Shown one piece after another: positions 48,547-58,100 of a stretch of 62,235 nt of DNA. The notes beneath the pieces are model-generated. The model did not search any database, was not told the DNA's origin, and saw only the letters and a program-made list of their open reading frames with translations. The position numbers and the translations under genes are program-made. This DNA is from an uncultured Ruminococcus sp. (lineage in GTDB: Bacteria > Bacillota > Clostridia > Oscillospirales > CAG-272): NCBI GenBank assembly GCA_902795355.1, contig CADBKZ010000002.1:1-62235 (forward strand). Reading direction: 5' to 3'. Numbering within the stretch: the first letter of the stretch is position 1; each line of letters begins with the position of its first letter.

Positions 48547-49802
48547 TCTTTTATCGCGGTACGTGTTACGAAAACAAGGAACAATCCCGCCTGCTCGGCA
48601 CATTGAGGAACGACTGCTTCCGCACGTTGAATCAAAGTCCCCCGCTCTCCCGCGAAACCGTTATCCGCGCCTGCGATTTTCTGTATCGCAAGGTTTGCGA
48701 TCACGCGTTCGACGACATCGTTCTGCCGCTGTTGCGGGTGGTCGACCTCTCCTATGAACGGTTTCTGGAAATGGGAAAACTGTTCTCCCGCGAGGGGTTG
48801 GAAGCCAAATGCCGCATGGAGCTGGGCGAGAACGCCGAGGACCGCCGGTTGCCGTCCGGAACGCTTTGCCGCCGCGTTCCGCTCGGCATTCTGTTCCATA
48901 TCGCGGCCGGAAACGTGGACGCGCTTCCCGCATACAGCGTTGTGGAAGGATTATTGGCCGGAAATGTGAACATTCTGAAACTCCCGACGGGCGACAGCGG
49001 CGTTTCGGTCAGGCTCCTTTCCGAGTTGGTCAAAGCCGAACCCGCATTGGCGGAATACATCTATGTGTTTGACGTACCGTCCACCGAAACCGAAATGCTG
49101 AAAACGTTTGCCGACATTGCCGACGCGGTGGTGGTTTGGGGCGGAGACGCGGCGGTTCAGGCCGCCCGAACGCTCTGCGATGTGAAAACCGAAATCATTG
49201 CGTGGGGGCATAAGCTCTCGTTCGCCTATGCCGCGGCAGACGCGACCGACGCCGACCTGACCGCGCTTGCGGAGCATGTCTGCGCCACCAACCAAGTGCT
49301 TTGCTCCTCTTGCCAAGGCATTTTTGTGGATACCGACGACATGGAAACCGTTTCCGCGTTTGCAAAGCGGTTTTATCATATTCTTTCGGATGTGAACCGT
49401 CGGGTGGGGTTTGCCGACGTCGGCATGCGGGGAAAGAACAGCATTCGCATTTACAACGACCTGTTGGAAAACCCGAATCAAACCGTGTATTACGGAAACG
49501 GCGTCAGCGTGCGCGTGGGCGAGGACAGCCGGTTGGAGCTTTCCTACCTGTTCCGCGACGTTTGGGTCAAACCGTTGAAGCGGACGGAGATCGTTCCCGC
49601 GCTGAAAGAACACAAGGCGCATTTGCAAACCTGCGGCCTGCTTTGCGGCAAGGATGATCGGCCGATCTTGGCGGAACGGCTCCTTCGCGCGGGCGTTACC
49701 CGCGTTACGGGCGGCGATCTTTCGCGCATGTTTGTGGGCGAGGCGCACGACGGCTTCTATCCCTTGGCAAGATATTCCCGCATTGCGGAGATCGACCCGT
49801 AA
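48543..49802 (+). CDS. luxC: LuxC-type acyl-CoA/acyl-enzyme reductase
   Basis: A 419-aa aldehyde-dehydrogenase-fold reductase, some 60 residues shorter than luminous-bacteria LuxC. AAGNVDALPAYSVVEGLLAG (about 121-140) is the conserved core near the cofactor site, and Cys254 in NQVLCSSCQGIFVD sits where the nucleophilic Cys of LuxC lies. It should reduce an acyl group handed over by LuxE to an aldehyde using NAD(P)H. With no luciferase here, the aldehyde must serve something else, for example a lipid, an aldehyde-derived metabolite or an alcohol. Confidence 0.88.
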   Translation: MIFYRGTCYENKEQSRLLGTLRNDCFRTLNQSPPLSRETVIRACDFLYRKVCDHAFDDIVLPLLRVVDLSYERFLEMGKLFSREGLEAKCRMELGENAEDRRLPSGTLCRRVPLGILFHIAAGNVDALPAYSVVEGLLAGNVNILKLPTGDSGVSVRLLSELVKAEPALAEYIYVFDVPSTETEMLKTFADIADAVVVWGGDAAVQAARTLCDVKTEIIAWGHKLSFAYAAADATDADLTALAEHVCATNQVLCSSCQGIFVDTDDMETVSAFAKRFYHILSDVNRRVGFADVGMRGKNSIRIYNDLLENPNQTVYYGNGVSVRVGEDSRLELSYLFRDVWVKPLKRTEIVPALKEHKAHLQTCGLLCGKDDRPILAERLLRAGVTRVTGGDLSRMFVGEAHDGFYPLARYSRIAEIDP

Positions 49803-49826
49803 CGAAAAAACACAACTCCGGAGGTT

Positions 49827-49856
49827 GGGTCGCCGTCCCCGTTTGGGCGGCGGCCC
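49827..49856 (+). terminator. Weak hairpin after luxC
   Basis: GGGTCGCCG/CGGCGGCCC (one G-T pair) with a 12-base loop and no T-run. It may only stabilise the 3' end. Confidence 0.35.
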
Positions 49857-49900
49857 ATCCCTGTTGAAAGGGATAAAACCCGCCTGTTTTGCGCTTTCTC

Positions 49901-49929
49901 TTGACAAAAACGGCAATTTGTGGTATACT
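49901..49929 (+). promoter_or_regulatory. Promoter of ktrB-ktrA
   Basis: TTGACA (49901-49906) and TATACT (49924-49929), 17 bp apart. The predicted start (about 49936) rules out the ATG at 49935 as the ktrB start. Confidence 0.85.
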
Positions 49930-49979
49930 AACCGATGGAAAATGTTCCGCAAACCGTATTTGTAAGGAAAAATCCGCCC

Positions 49980-51311
49980 ATGATCTTCAAAAAGCTCCAA
50001 AGCAAGCTGTCTCCGTTTCAGAAAATTCTGCTTGGCTTTGCGGCGGTTATCGTGGTTGGCGCGCTGCTTCTGATGCTGCCGATTTCGAGCCGCTCCATGG
50101 AAGTCACGCCTTTTTCCGACGCCCTCTTTACCTCTACATCCGCCGTTTGCGTAACCGGCCTGATCGTGCGCGATACGGCAACCTATTGGTCGTGGTTCGG
50201 CCAACTGATCCTGCTTGTTCTGATCCAGATCGGCGGCATGGGCGTTGTAACGGTCGCGGCGGCGGTCGCCATCATCTCGGGGCGCAAAATCGGGCTGATG
50301 CAGCGGAACACCATGCAGGAATCGGTCTCCGCTCCCACCGTTGGCGGCGTGGTGCGGTTAATGTCGTTCACCGTTCGCGCCGTGTTCTGCATTGAAGCCG
50401 TCGGCGCGGTTCTGATGATGCCCGTTTTCATCCGCGATTTCGGCGCCAAGGGCATTTGGATGTCGCTTTTCCATTCGGTTTCCGCGTTCTGCAACGCGGG
50501 CTTCGATTTAATGGGCAACCGCGCCCCGTTCTCTTCCCTGACGAGCTATACGGGGCAACCCGTGGTCAACCTTGTTATTATGCTTCTGATCATCGTCGGC
50601 GGCATCGGCTTTCTGACTTGGGAAGACGTTTGCAAAAACAAACTGCATTTCCGCCGCTACCGCATGCAAAGCAAGGTTATTCTGCTTGTTTCGGCGGTGT
50701 TGATCGTGTTTCCGGCGCTGTTCTTCTTTTTCCTCGAATTTTCCGATCTGCCCCTCGGAAAACGGCTGTTGGCTTCCCTCTTCCAATCGGTAACGACCAG
50801 AACCGCGGGCTTCAACAGCGTGGATTTAACGTCCATGTCCGACGCGGGGCTTTTGCTGATGCTCCCGCTGATGTTGATCGGCGGTTCCCCGGGATCCACC
50901 GCGGGCGGTCTGAAAACCACCACTGTTGCGGTGTTGGTCGCGTCCGTCGTTTCGGTGTTCCGCAAGCGGGATAGCGCGCAGTTGATCAACCGCCGGATCT
51001 CGGATGAAACGGTCAAGCACGCGGCCGCCATTTTCACCATTTATCTTTCCCTGTTTTTCTTCGGCGGTCTCGCCATTTGCGCGGTGGAAGGCCTGCCGTT
51101 GCTCCCCTGCCTGTTTGAAACCGCTTCCGCCGTTGGAACGGTGGGGCTTTCGCTTGGGTTGACCCCAACGCTCGGAACGGCTTCGAGAATTATTTTAATT
51201 GCGCTGATGTTTTTCGGCCGCGTGGGGTGCCTGACGCTGATTTACGCCACGCTCGGCAAAAAGGTGAAAACCGGTTCCATGCTTCCGCTGGATAAAATTT
51301 CCATCGGCTGA
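49980..51311 (+). CDS. ktrB: Potassium channel/transporter subunit KtrB (TrkH family)
   Basis: A 443-aa membrane protein, the size of KtrB. All four pore loops of the family are visible: SAVCVTGL, SAFCNAGFDL, TTRTAGFNSVDL and SAVGTVGLSLG, each with the Gly of the selectivity filter. It takes up potassium with sodium, gated by the KtrA ring. The ATG at 49980 (with AAGGA upstream) is used because an earlier ATG at 49935 lies at the transcription start. ktrA follows after 26 nt. Confidence 0.93.
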   Translation: MIFKKLQSKLSPFQKILLGFAAVIVVGALLLMLPISSRSMEVTPFSDALFTSTSAVCVTGLIVRDTATYWSWFGQLILLVLIQIGGMGVVTVAAAVAIISGRKIGLMQRNTMQESVSAPTVGGVVRLMSFTVRAVFCIEAVGAVLMMPVFIRDFGAKGIWMSLFHSVSAFCNAGFDLMGNRAPFSSLTSYTGQPVVNLVIMLLIIVGGIGFLTWEDVCKNKLHFRRYRMQSKVILLVSAVLIVFPALFFFFLEFSDLPLGKRLLASLFQSVTTRTAGFNSVDLTSMSDAGLLLMLPLMLIGGSPGSTAGGLKTTTVAVLVASVVSVFRKRDSAQLINRRISDETVKHAAAIFTIYLSLFFFGGLAICAVEGLPLLPCLFETASAVGTVGLSLGLTPTLGTASRIILIALMFFGRVGCLTLIYATLGKKVKTGSMLPLDKISIG

Positions 51312-51337
51312 CGGCGAACCGTTTGAGGAGAAATACT

Positions 51338-51991
51338 ATGAAAACAAAATCCATTCTTCTGATCGGGTTGGGGCGGTTCGGCCAGCACATTGCCGCCGAA
51401 CTCCACGAGCTGGGGCACGAAGTGATGGCGGTTGATAACAACGAGGACCGCGTGAACGAGGTGATGCCCCTTGTTACCAACGGGCAGATCGGGGACAGCA
51501 GCAACGAGGCGTTCCTCAAATCGCTCGGCGTTCCGGACTATGATGTTTGCATTGTGACCATCGGGAGCGATTTTCAGAACTCCTTGGAAACCACCAACCT
51601 GCTCAAAGAGCTTGGCGCAAGAAAGGTGGTCTCCCGCGCCGAGAACGACACGCAGGCGAAATTTCTGCTGCGCAACGGGGCGGACGAGGTCGTTTACCCC
51701 GAAAAACAGCTTGCCCGCTGGATTGCCATGCGGTACAGCGCGGATCATATTTTCGACTATGTGGAACTCGACGCCTCTCACGTGATTCTGGAAGTTTCGG
51801 TTCCCAAAACGTGGATCGGAAAGACCATTGCGGAAATCGACATCCGCAAAAAGTTCAACATCAACATTCTGGCGGTCAAATGGAACGGAGAGTTGAGCGT
51901 TGCGGTCACGCCCGATATGCGGCTTTCCGAAAACAAAACGCTGTTGGTTCTCGGGGAGATCAAGTCGCTCAAAAAGTGCTTCCGCATCTGA
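51338..51991 (+). CDS. ktrA: Potassium-uptake regulatory subunit KtrA (TrkA family)
   Basis: A 217-aa cytoplasmic protein with one RCK-N domain (GLGRFGQHIAAEL, residues 9-21, nucleotide-binding; acidic DNNED after strand 2) and one RCK-C domain (about 140-217). The single-unit length is that of KtrA rather than the doubled TrkA. It forms an octameric ring that gates KtrB in response to ATP/ADP and, in some species, cyclic di-AMP. GAGGAG precedes the ATG at 51338. A strong terminator follows. Confidence 0.94.
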   Translation: MKTKSILLIGLGRFGQHIAAELHELGHEVMAVDNNEDRVNEVMPLVTNGQIGDSSNEAFLKSLGVPDYDVCIVTIGSDFQNSLETTNLLKELGARKVVSRAENDTQAKFLLRNGADEVVYPEKQLARWIAMRYSADHIFDYVELDASHVILEVSVPKTWIGKTIAEIDIRKKFNINILAVKWNGELSVAVTPDMRLSENKTLLVLGEIKSLKKCFRI

Positions 51992-52012
51992 CGGGTGCAA
52001 AAAAACAACAAA

Positions 52013-52052
52013 ACAGGCGGGACGCCAAGCAAAGCGTCCCGCCTGTTTTTTC
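52013..52052 (+). terminator. Terminator of ktrBA
   Basis: A 13-bp perfect stem (ACAGGCGGGACGC with its complement, 8-base loop) followed by TTTTTTC. Confidence 0.92.
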
Positions 52053-52093
52053 AACGATACGTTATAAGGCAGAAATGAAAAATCCACAAACTG

Positions 52094-52122
52094 TTGACAA
52101 AACGGGAAAATTATTGTATAAT
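52094..52122 (+). promoter_or_regulatory. Perfect consensus promoter of a candidate small RNA
   Basis: TTGACA (52094-52099), 17 bp, TATAAT (52117-52122). Transcription should begin near 52129, exactly at the base of the hairpin described next. Confidence 0.9.
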
Positions 52123-52128
52123 GAATAT

Positions 52129-52279
52129 GCTACACAATTACATACTTCTGTACCCGCGGGAAATGCTTTCTGATAAAAAGCGTTTTCCTACTTTCCGTAT
52201 CCCTGCGGGTGGAATGTAATTGTGTAGCAACAAGAGGAGCAACGCTTTTTTGTGCGCCTCTCGGGGCGCACTTTTTTTG
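52129..52279 (+). ncRNA. Candidate structured small RNA, about 150 nt
   Basis: From the predicted start, GCTACACAATTACAT (52129-52143) pairs perfectly with 52214-52228. Inside it ACCCGCGGG (52152-52160) pairs with CCTGCGGGT (52202-52210, one G-U), and AAATGCTTT (52161-52169) with AAAGCGTTT (52177-52185, one U-G) around loop CTGATAA. A single-stranded CCTACTTTCCGTAT follows. After a 23-nt linker the transcript ends in a GTGCGCC/GGCGCAC terminator (52252-52271) with seven Ts. No open frame with a ribosome site lies inside. A GAGG in the linker could pair with CCTC of the terminator, so attenuation is possible. It is not a match to 6S, tmRNA or 4.5S RNA that I can recognise. It could act in trans or as a leader of the XRE gene, which has its own promoter. 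Confidence 0.75.
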
Positions 52280-52340
52280 TTAAAAATCGCTTTTTGGTGC
52301 GGATTCAACAAACCGTTTCGGCAATTCAACATTTTGTTGC

Positions 52341-52369
52341 TTGACAAAACTCCACGGTTTGTTTATCAT
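52341..52369 (+). promoter_or_regulatory. Promoter of the XRE regulator and lipoprotein
   Basis: TTGACA (52341-52346) and TATCAT (52364-52369), 17 bp apart; it shows that translation cannot start at the upstream in-frame codons. Confidence 0.85.
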
Positions 52370-52421
52370 AAAATTGCGACCTGCCGCAAACCAAAATCAA
52401 AAAGAAAGAGGTGTTTCAACA

Positions 52422-53303
52422 TTGAACAATCCACAAATCGGCAATCGAATCAAACAATTCCGAACAGAGCAAAACATGACCCAAAAAGCATTGGCCGACA
52501 AACTGTTCGTATCGGCGCAGGCGGTTTCCCGATGGGAAAACGGCGAGGTGGAGCCCTCGCTTGGCACCATTAAAGAAATGGCAAAAATATTCGGCATTTC
52601 CACCGATGTTCTTCTCGGCCTTGCGGAGCCGGAACAGGAAACCGAACCCGCCCCACCGCCCGAGCCGGAGATCGTTGTCAAAACGGAATATGTTTATAAG
52701 GAACAAAAGCCCGTTTTGGCCGTATGCGAGCAATGCAACCGCCCGATTTATGTCGGGGGCGACATCGTTCGGAATACAAAATATCATTACAGCGGAAAAT
52801 CCAGAACATCCACGCAACACGTTCTCTGCAAGGAATGCGACGAAAAGAACAAGAAGCAGGCGCACGAAACGGCCGTGGAGCGCGGGCTGACGCTCCGTCG
52901 GCGTTCTCTCGTTTGGGGGATCCTCGGCGCGTTGGCTGTACTCGGCATTATGATTGGAGTGATCGCCGCCAACCAACTCCCCTCTTTAATTCCGCTTGCA
53001 ATCGTTCTTCCCCTTGCAATTTTTGCGTTGATCTCCTGCTGTATCCTGCAAAATAACTTCATCGGCGATCTGTTTGAATCAATCGCTTTATGGAGTTTTC
53101 GCATGCCGGGAATCATTTTTTCTTGGGATCTGGATGGCTTTATCTGGTTAATCACCATTAAACTCACCTTGGCGATCCTTGGAATTTTGGCTTCGATTGC
53201 GGCGTTTGCGCTTGCAATTGCGGTTAGCGGAACCCTTTCCCTGTTTGTCTATCCGTTCGCGATTTACAAAAACGTCAAACATCCCGAGAAAAACGACGAT
53301 TGA
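52422..53303 (+). CDS. XRE-family membrane-bound regulator with zinc-ribbon-like segment
   Basis: A 293-aa protein with a TTG start: AGAGGTG lies eight bases before TTG at 52422, and no ATG fits after the promoter. Residues 5-65 form a Cro/CI helix-turn-helix (IGNRIKQFRTEQNMTQKALA, VSRWENGEVEPS). A P/E-rich linker leads to CEQC...CKEC (about 105-145), a likely zinc ribbon, then three or four hydrophobic segments (about 165-280). The layout suggests a DNA-binding protein tethered to the membrane. It is followed 26 nt later by a lipoprotein gene that it may control or that may act with it. Confidence 0.88.
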   Translation: MNNPQIGNRIKQFRTEQNMTQKALADKLFVSAQAVSRWENGEVEPSLGTIKEMAKIFGISTDVLLGLAEPEQETEPAPPPEPEIVVKTEYVYKEQKPVLAVCEQCNRPIYVGGDIVRNTKYHYSGKSRTSTQHVLCKECDEKNKKQAHETAVERGLTLRRRSLVWGILGALAVLGIMIGVIAANQLPSLIPLAIVLPLAIFALISCCILQNNFIGDLFESIALWSFRMPGIIFSWDLDGFIWLITIKLTLAILGILASIAAFALAIAVSGTLSLFVYPFAIYKNVKHPEKNDD

Positions 53304-53329
53304 AAATTTGATATAAGGAGAACATACTT

Positions 53330-55102
53330 ATGAAAAAAAACTTTCTGTTTCTTTTGACCACCGTTCTTGCCCTTTTGCTTCTCGCCTCGTGCGGCGGAGC
53401 CGCCAAAACCGATACGGGCGACAATACCGCCGAAACCTGCACAATCGTTTTTTCGGGAGCCGATATGCGCGATCAGGTTCTTGAAAAGGGTTCGTCGTTT
53501 CAGCAGCCCGCGGATCCGACCAAAGCCAATCACATTTTCGGCGGTTGGTACACGGACGCCGCTTTCTCCACAAAAGCGACTTTTCCGTTTACGGTAAATC
53601 AAAACACCACGCTTTACGCGCAATTCTATGATTACAAAACCGCGTTTCAGCAGGCACGGGAAAACACCATCGGCTCTTCTGTTGCAGGATTCGATTATGA
53701 TTATACTTTAACGGCAACAGCCGCATACGGCGCGGTCTCTCTTTCGGGAAAAACAGACGGTAATTCTATATACAGCAATACAGGCGATGTTTCGTTTTAC
53801 GACGCGCATACAAACTCTGGAATCCTTTTTTACGACGGATCCAAATATCAAATACGGAGAGCAAACACCCTGCAAAAAATATCGCTGGATGAAAACGACC
53901 TGTTGAGAGATTATTCCGTGGAAGAAGTTGACGATTCCTATCGTTTTGATTCTTCCTCGTTTGCAAAAGCGCTTTTTGAATATGATGAAAGCCAGCTGAA
54001 ATCCATCGAACCCACCTCTGTTCCCAATGAATACCGGTTGAACACATCCTTCAACGCTTCCGCGGGAATCGCAATGGCGAGTAAAATTCTGAATAGCGCG
54101 GCTGTGAAAAAACTGATTGAAAATATACCCGAAAACAATGTGGACACGGGAATGTACGTAACCTTCTCGAACGGTACGATCAAGACCTACCGCTATGAAA
54201 TGAAAATCAACGTTTCCAGCGTTCAGTTCCATTTGGCGTATCTTTTAACATTCCAAAATACGGGAACCGCTTCCCCAATCTCGCCGCGCGTCTTTACAGG
54301 CCTTGCCTTAACACCCGGGGAAGTTGAAACGTCCGTAACGGAAGTTACCCGATATTTGAACACTTTTATTTCCAATGAACATTCGGGTTATGATTTTACG
54401 GTTAAAACAGGAGTTGGGTACCCCTCGAAAAATTCCATAAACGCAACATTCCAAGGCTCCGCTTTCCGAAAAATTGACGGTGACACGGTGTACTTCCACA
54501 ACGATATTGAAATTGACAGCGACCTGAAAAACGCCGACATCTACAAAGCCGCGGAAATTTCCGACGTTCATGTTAAGCGCACCCGCCTCTCAAACGGGGA
54601 TGTCTACATCATCGAAAAGAAACTTCTGGCCGATAAAACAACTTTGATCAACCCGTATCAGGTAAATCAAACCGATTCCCGTTACTTATTCGATATTTTC
54701 AATCAACTTGAACAATTTACATTCGTTCAAAAGGTGGAAAAAGAAGATACCGTAACCTATTCCGTCGGGGTGAAAAACGCGGAAATCGCAAAAATTCTCA
54801 CATGGTTGAACGGAGAACTTGACCTTGATCCGTTGGGATCGGCAACCGCAAAGGCGCATGTGTTCGGCGAATTTGAAGCGGCTTCCGTAGTCCCCGACGA
54901 AGCGAAATTTACCGTTATAATCAAAAACGGCAGTTTGTATTCTGTTTCCTTTACATCCGATGGGGATCTGACAACTTCATTTGCAAATTCCCGCGATTTT
55001 ACCGCGGCGGCTTCCGCAAATTACAGTCTTGACTATTCCCTGAAAGTAAACAATGCGGGCGATAGCTTTGAGCCTTTTGAAACCGTGAACAAAGCAAAAT
55101 AA
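53330..55102 (+). CDS. Lipoprotein with InlB-type repeat
   Basis: A 590-aa lipoprotein (lipobox LLLLASCGGAAK, Cys at 22). Residues 40-100 match the InlB/Listeria-Bacteroides repeat (IFGGWYTDAAFSTKATFPFTV, TTLYAQF). The remaining 480 residues are of no family I recognise: mixed beta-rich sequence with many Lys/Asn/Thr. Its codons look more A+T-rich than the neighbours, suggesting later acquisition or relaxed constraint. AAGGAG precedes the ATG. It probably faces outward, next to the membrane regulator encoded upstream. Confidence 0.82.
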   Translation: MKKNFLFLLTTVLALLLLASCGGAAKTDTGDNTAETCTIVFSGADMRDQVLEKGSSFQQPADPTKANHIFGGWYTDAAFSTKATFPFTVNQNTTLYAQFYDYKTAFQQARENTIGSSVAGFDYDYTLTATAAYGAVSLSGKTDGNSIYSNTGDVSFYDAHTNSGILFYDGSKYQIRRANTLQKISLDENDLLRDYSVEEVDDSYRFDSSSFAKALFEYDESQLKSIEPTSVPNEYRLNTSFNASAGIAMASKILNSAAVKKLIENIPENNVDTGMYVTFSNGTIKTYRYEMKINVSSVQFHLAYLLTFQNTGTASPISPRVFTGLALTPGEVETSVTEVTRYLNTFISNEHSGYDFTVKTGVGYPSKNSINATFQGSAFRKIDGDTVYFHNDIEIDSDLKNADIYKAAEISDVHVKRTRLSNGDVYIIEKKLLADKTTLINPYQVNQTDSRYLFDIFNQLEQFTFVQKVEKEDTVTYSVGVKNAEIAKILTWLNGELDLDPLGSATAKAHVFGEFEAASVVPDEAKFTVIIKNGSLYSVSFTSDGDLTTSFANSRDFTAAASANYSLDYSLKVNNAGDSFEPFETVNKAK

Positions 55103-55109
55103 AAAAGCC

Positions 55110-55145
55110 AGCGGGCTTGCCTTTCGGCAAGCCCGCTCTTTTTTT
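55110..55145. terminator. Bidirectional terminator between lipoprotein and oxidoreductase genes
   Basis: AGCGGGCTTGCC/GGCAAGCCCGCT with a TTTC loop, seven Ts on the plus side and six on the minus side. It serves both converging genes. Confidence 0.92.
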
Positions 55146-55166
55146 GTTTCAATGTTCCTTTGCGGA

Positions 55167-58100
55167 TTATTCGTAGAGTTTGCCCATTTTGAGCAGTCTC
55201 TGGTACTTCGCCTTGGCGTTGGCGTCCGCTTTCGCGAACAGCTCCGCGGCTCTTTCGGGGAAGGACTGCGCCAAACGCGCGTAACGCGTCTCGCTCTTAA
55301 TGAAGTCCACATAGTCCTTGGACGGCTCTTTCGAGTCGATGGAGAGCTTGTTGGATTCGAGCGTGGGGTTGTAGCGGAACATCTGCCAATAGCCCGCTTC
55401 CACAGCCTTCTTCATTTCAAGCTGGCAGTTCTGCATGCCGCCTTTCAGCCCGTGCATTTCGCAAGGCGCGTAGCCGATGATCAGCGACGGGCCATGGTAT
55501 GCCTCAGCCTCTTTGAGCGCTTTGAGCAGCTGGTTCATGTCCGCTCCCATTGCAACCTGCGCCACGTATACATAGCCGTAGGACATGGCAATTTCGGCAA
55601 GGTTCTTCTTTCCAATGGCCTTACCGGCGGCCGCAAACTGCGCCACCTGACCAATGTTGGAAGCCTTGGACGCCTGCCCGCCCGTGTTGGAATACACCTC
55701 GGTATCAAAAACGAACACGTTCACGTCCTCGCCCGAAGCCAGAACATGGTCCAATCCGCCGAACCCGATGTCGTATGCCCAGCCGTCGCCGCCGAAGATC
55801 CAGACCGACTTCTTGGCAAGGTAATCCTTCTCCGCCAAGATCTTGGCTCTCTCCTCGCAATCGCAACCGCATTTTTCGAGCATCCCGACCAACGCTTTGG
55901 TTGCCGCCGCGTTCTTCTCGCCGTCGTCCACGGTGTCAAGGTACGCGTTGATAATCGCTTTCTTTTCCTCGTCCTCGACCTTTTCGCCCAATGCCTTGAT
56001 GTAGTTGATCAGCTTGGTGCGAACGGTCTTCTGCCCCAGCGCAATTCCAAGGCCGTGCTCGGCGTTATCCTCGAACAGGGAGTTCGCCCAAGCGGGACCC
56101 TTGCCCGACTCTTTGTTCACCGTGTACGGCGTTGCGGGCGCGGAGCCGCCCCAGATGGAGGAGCAACCCGTTGCGTTGGAAATATACATCCGCTCGCCGA
56201 ACAGCTGCGTTACGATGCGCGCGTAGGACGTTTCGGCGCAGCCCGCGCAGGAGCCGGAGAACTCGAGCAGCGGCTGTTTGAATTGGCTTCCCTTGACCGT
56301 TGCGTTGATCAGCTCGGGCTTCTCGGAAACGTTGGCAACCGCATAATCGAACGCCGCCTGCTGCGCGGATTCCTTCGCCTGCGGAACCATTTCAATGGCC
56401 AGCTTCGGCGCGGCGAGCTTGGCCGCGGCCTTTGCCGCCGTTTTGGGATCGAGGTCGGGCTGTTCCGCCGCAACCGTTTTCTGCGCGTTTTCAAGCGCCT
56501 TGTTGGAAACGGGGCAAGCCTTTACGCAGAGCGTGCAGCCCATGCAATCCAGCGGGCTGATGGCCATGGTGAACTTGTAGTTGGTCTTGATCACCGGTTT
56601 CGCCGTGAACTTCGTAACCTCGGGAGCCTTGGCGGCTTCTTCCTCGGTCATCGCGAACGGGCGGATGGCCGCATGCGGGCAAACGAACGCGCAGTTGTTG
56701 CACTGAATGCAGTTTTCGGGATGCCATGTGGGAACCAAAACGGCAACGCCGCGCTTCTCGTAAGCCGCGGAGCCTTGCGGGAACTGTCCGTCCACATACT
56801 TCTCGAACGCGGAAACGGGGAGACTGTCGCCCGCCATCGCGTCCACCGGCTCCACCACCTTGTTCACGAAATCCACAAGGTCGGCGCGCGGTCCCGTGAC
56901 CTCGGCCTTGGGCGCGTCCTTGCCCGCGTTCTTCCAAGCTTCGGGAACGTCGATCTTCACGAACGCGTCCGCGCCCGCGTCGATCGCGGCATAGTTGAGA
57001 TCGACAATCGCCTGCCCTTTCTTGATGTAGGACTTATACGCCATCTTCTTCATGTACTCGATGGCCTCGGCGGCGGGCAGAATCTTTGCCAGCGCGAAGA
57101 ACGCGGATTGCAGCACCGTGTTTTTCACCTTCGGGTTGCCGATCTGGTTCATGGCGATGGACGTTGCGTTGATGGTGTAGAAATTGATATTGTTGTTGGC
57201 AAGGTAGGACTTGACCGAATTGGGCAGATGCTCGTCAAGCTCCTCGGGCTTCCATTGGCAATCCAGCAGGAAGGTTCCGTTCGGCTTGATGTCGGAAACC
57301 ATGTCGTATTTGGTCAGATACGCTTGGTTGTGGCAAGCCACGAAGTTGGCCTTGTTGATGTAGTACGGGCTCTTGATGGGTTGATCACCGAAACGCAGGT
57401 GCGAAATAGTGATGCCGCCGGTCTTTTTGGAGTCGTACTGGAAGTAAGCCTGAATGTACTTGTCGGTATGGTCGCCGATGATCTTGATGGAGTTCTTGTT
57501 TGCGCCGACGGTGCCGTCGCCGCCCAGGCCCCAGAATTTGCAGGAAATGGTTCCCGCCGCGGCGGTTTCGGGCGCGGGCTTCTCGTCGAGCGAAAGGCCG
57601 GTCACGTCGTCCACAATGCCGATGGTGAAGCTGTTCTTCGGCTTCTTCGCGTCAAGGTTCTCGTAAACGGCGAAGATCGAAGCGGGCGTGGTATCCTTGG
57701 AGCCGAGGCCGTAACGACCGCCGACGACCACATCCATCTTGCGGCCCGTTTGCGCGAGCGCGGCAACCACATCGAGGTAGAGCGGGTCACCGAGGGCGCC
57801 GGGCTCTTTGGTTCTGTCGAGTACGGCAACCTTTTTCACGGTTGCGGGAATTACCTCGGCAAATTTCGCGGCAACGAACGGACGGTACAGGCGAACCTTC
57901 ACAAGCCCGACCTTCTCGCCCGCGGCGAGCATGTAGTCGATCACTTCCTCGGCTACGTCGCAGACCGAACCCATGGCAACAATGATCTTTTCCGCGTCGG
58001 GCGCGCCGTAGTAGTTGAAAAGCTTATAATCGGTTCCGAGTTTCTCGTTGACCTTGCCCATGTACTCTTCCACAATGGCGGGGAGCGCCTGATAATACTT

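Noticed and set aside
47349..49802. A bioluminescence (lux) operon.
   Set aside because: Only luxE- and luxC-type genes are present; there is no luciferase or luxD-type gene nearby, so light production is not supported.
52129..52279. Assignment of the structured RNA to 6S RNA, 4.5S SRP RNA or tmRNA.
   Set aside because: It is too short and lacks the large central bubble of 6S, lacks the conserved GGAA-loop region of SRP RNA, and has no tRNA-like end or tag frame for tmRNA.
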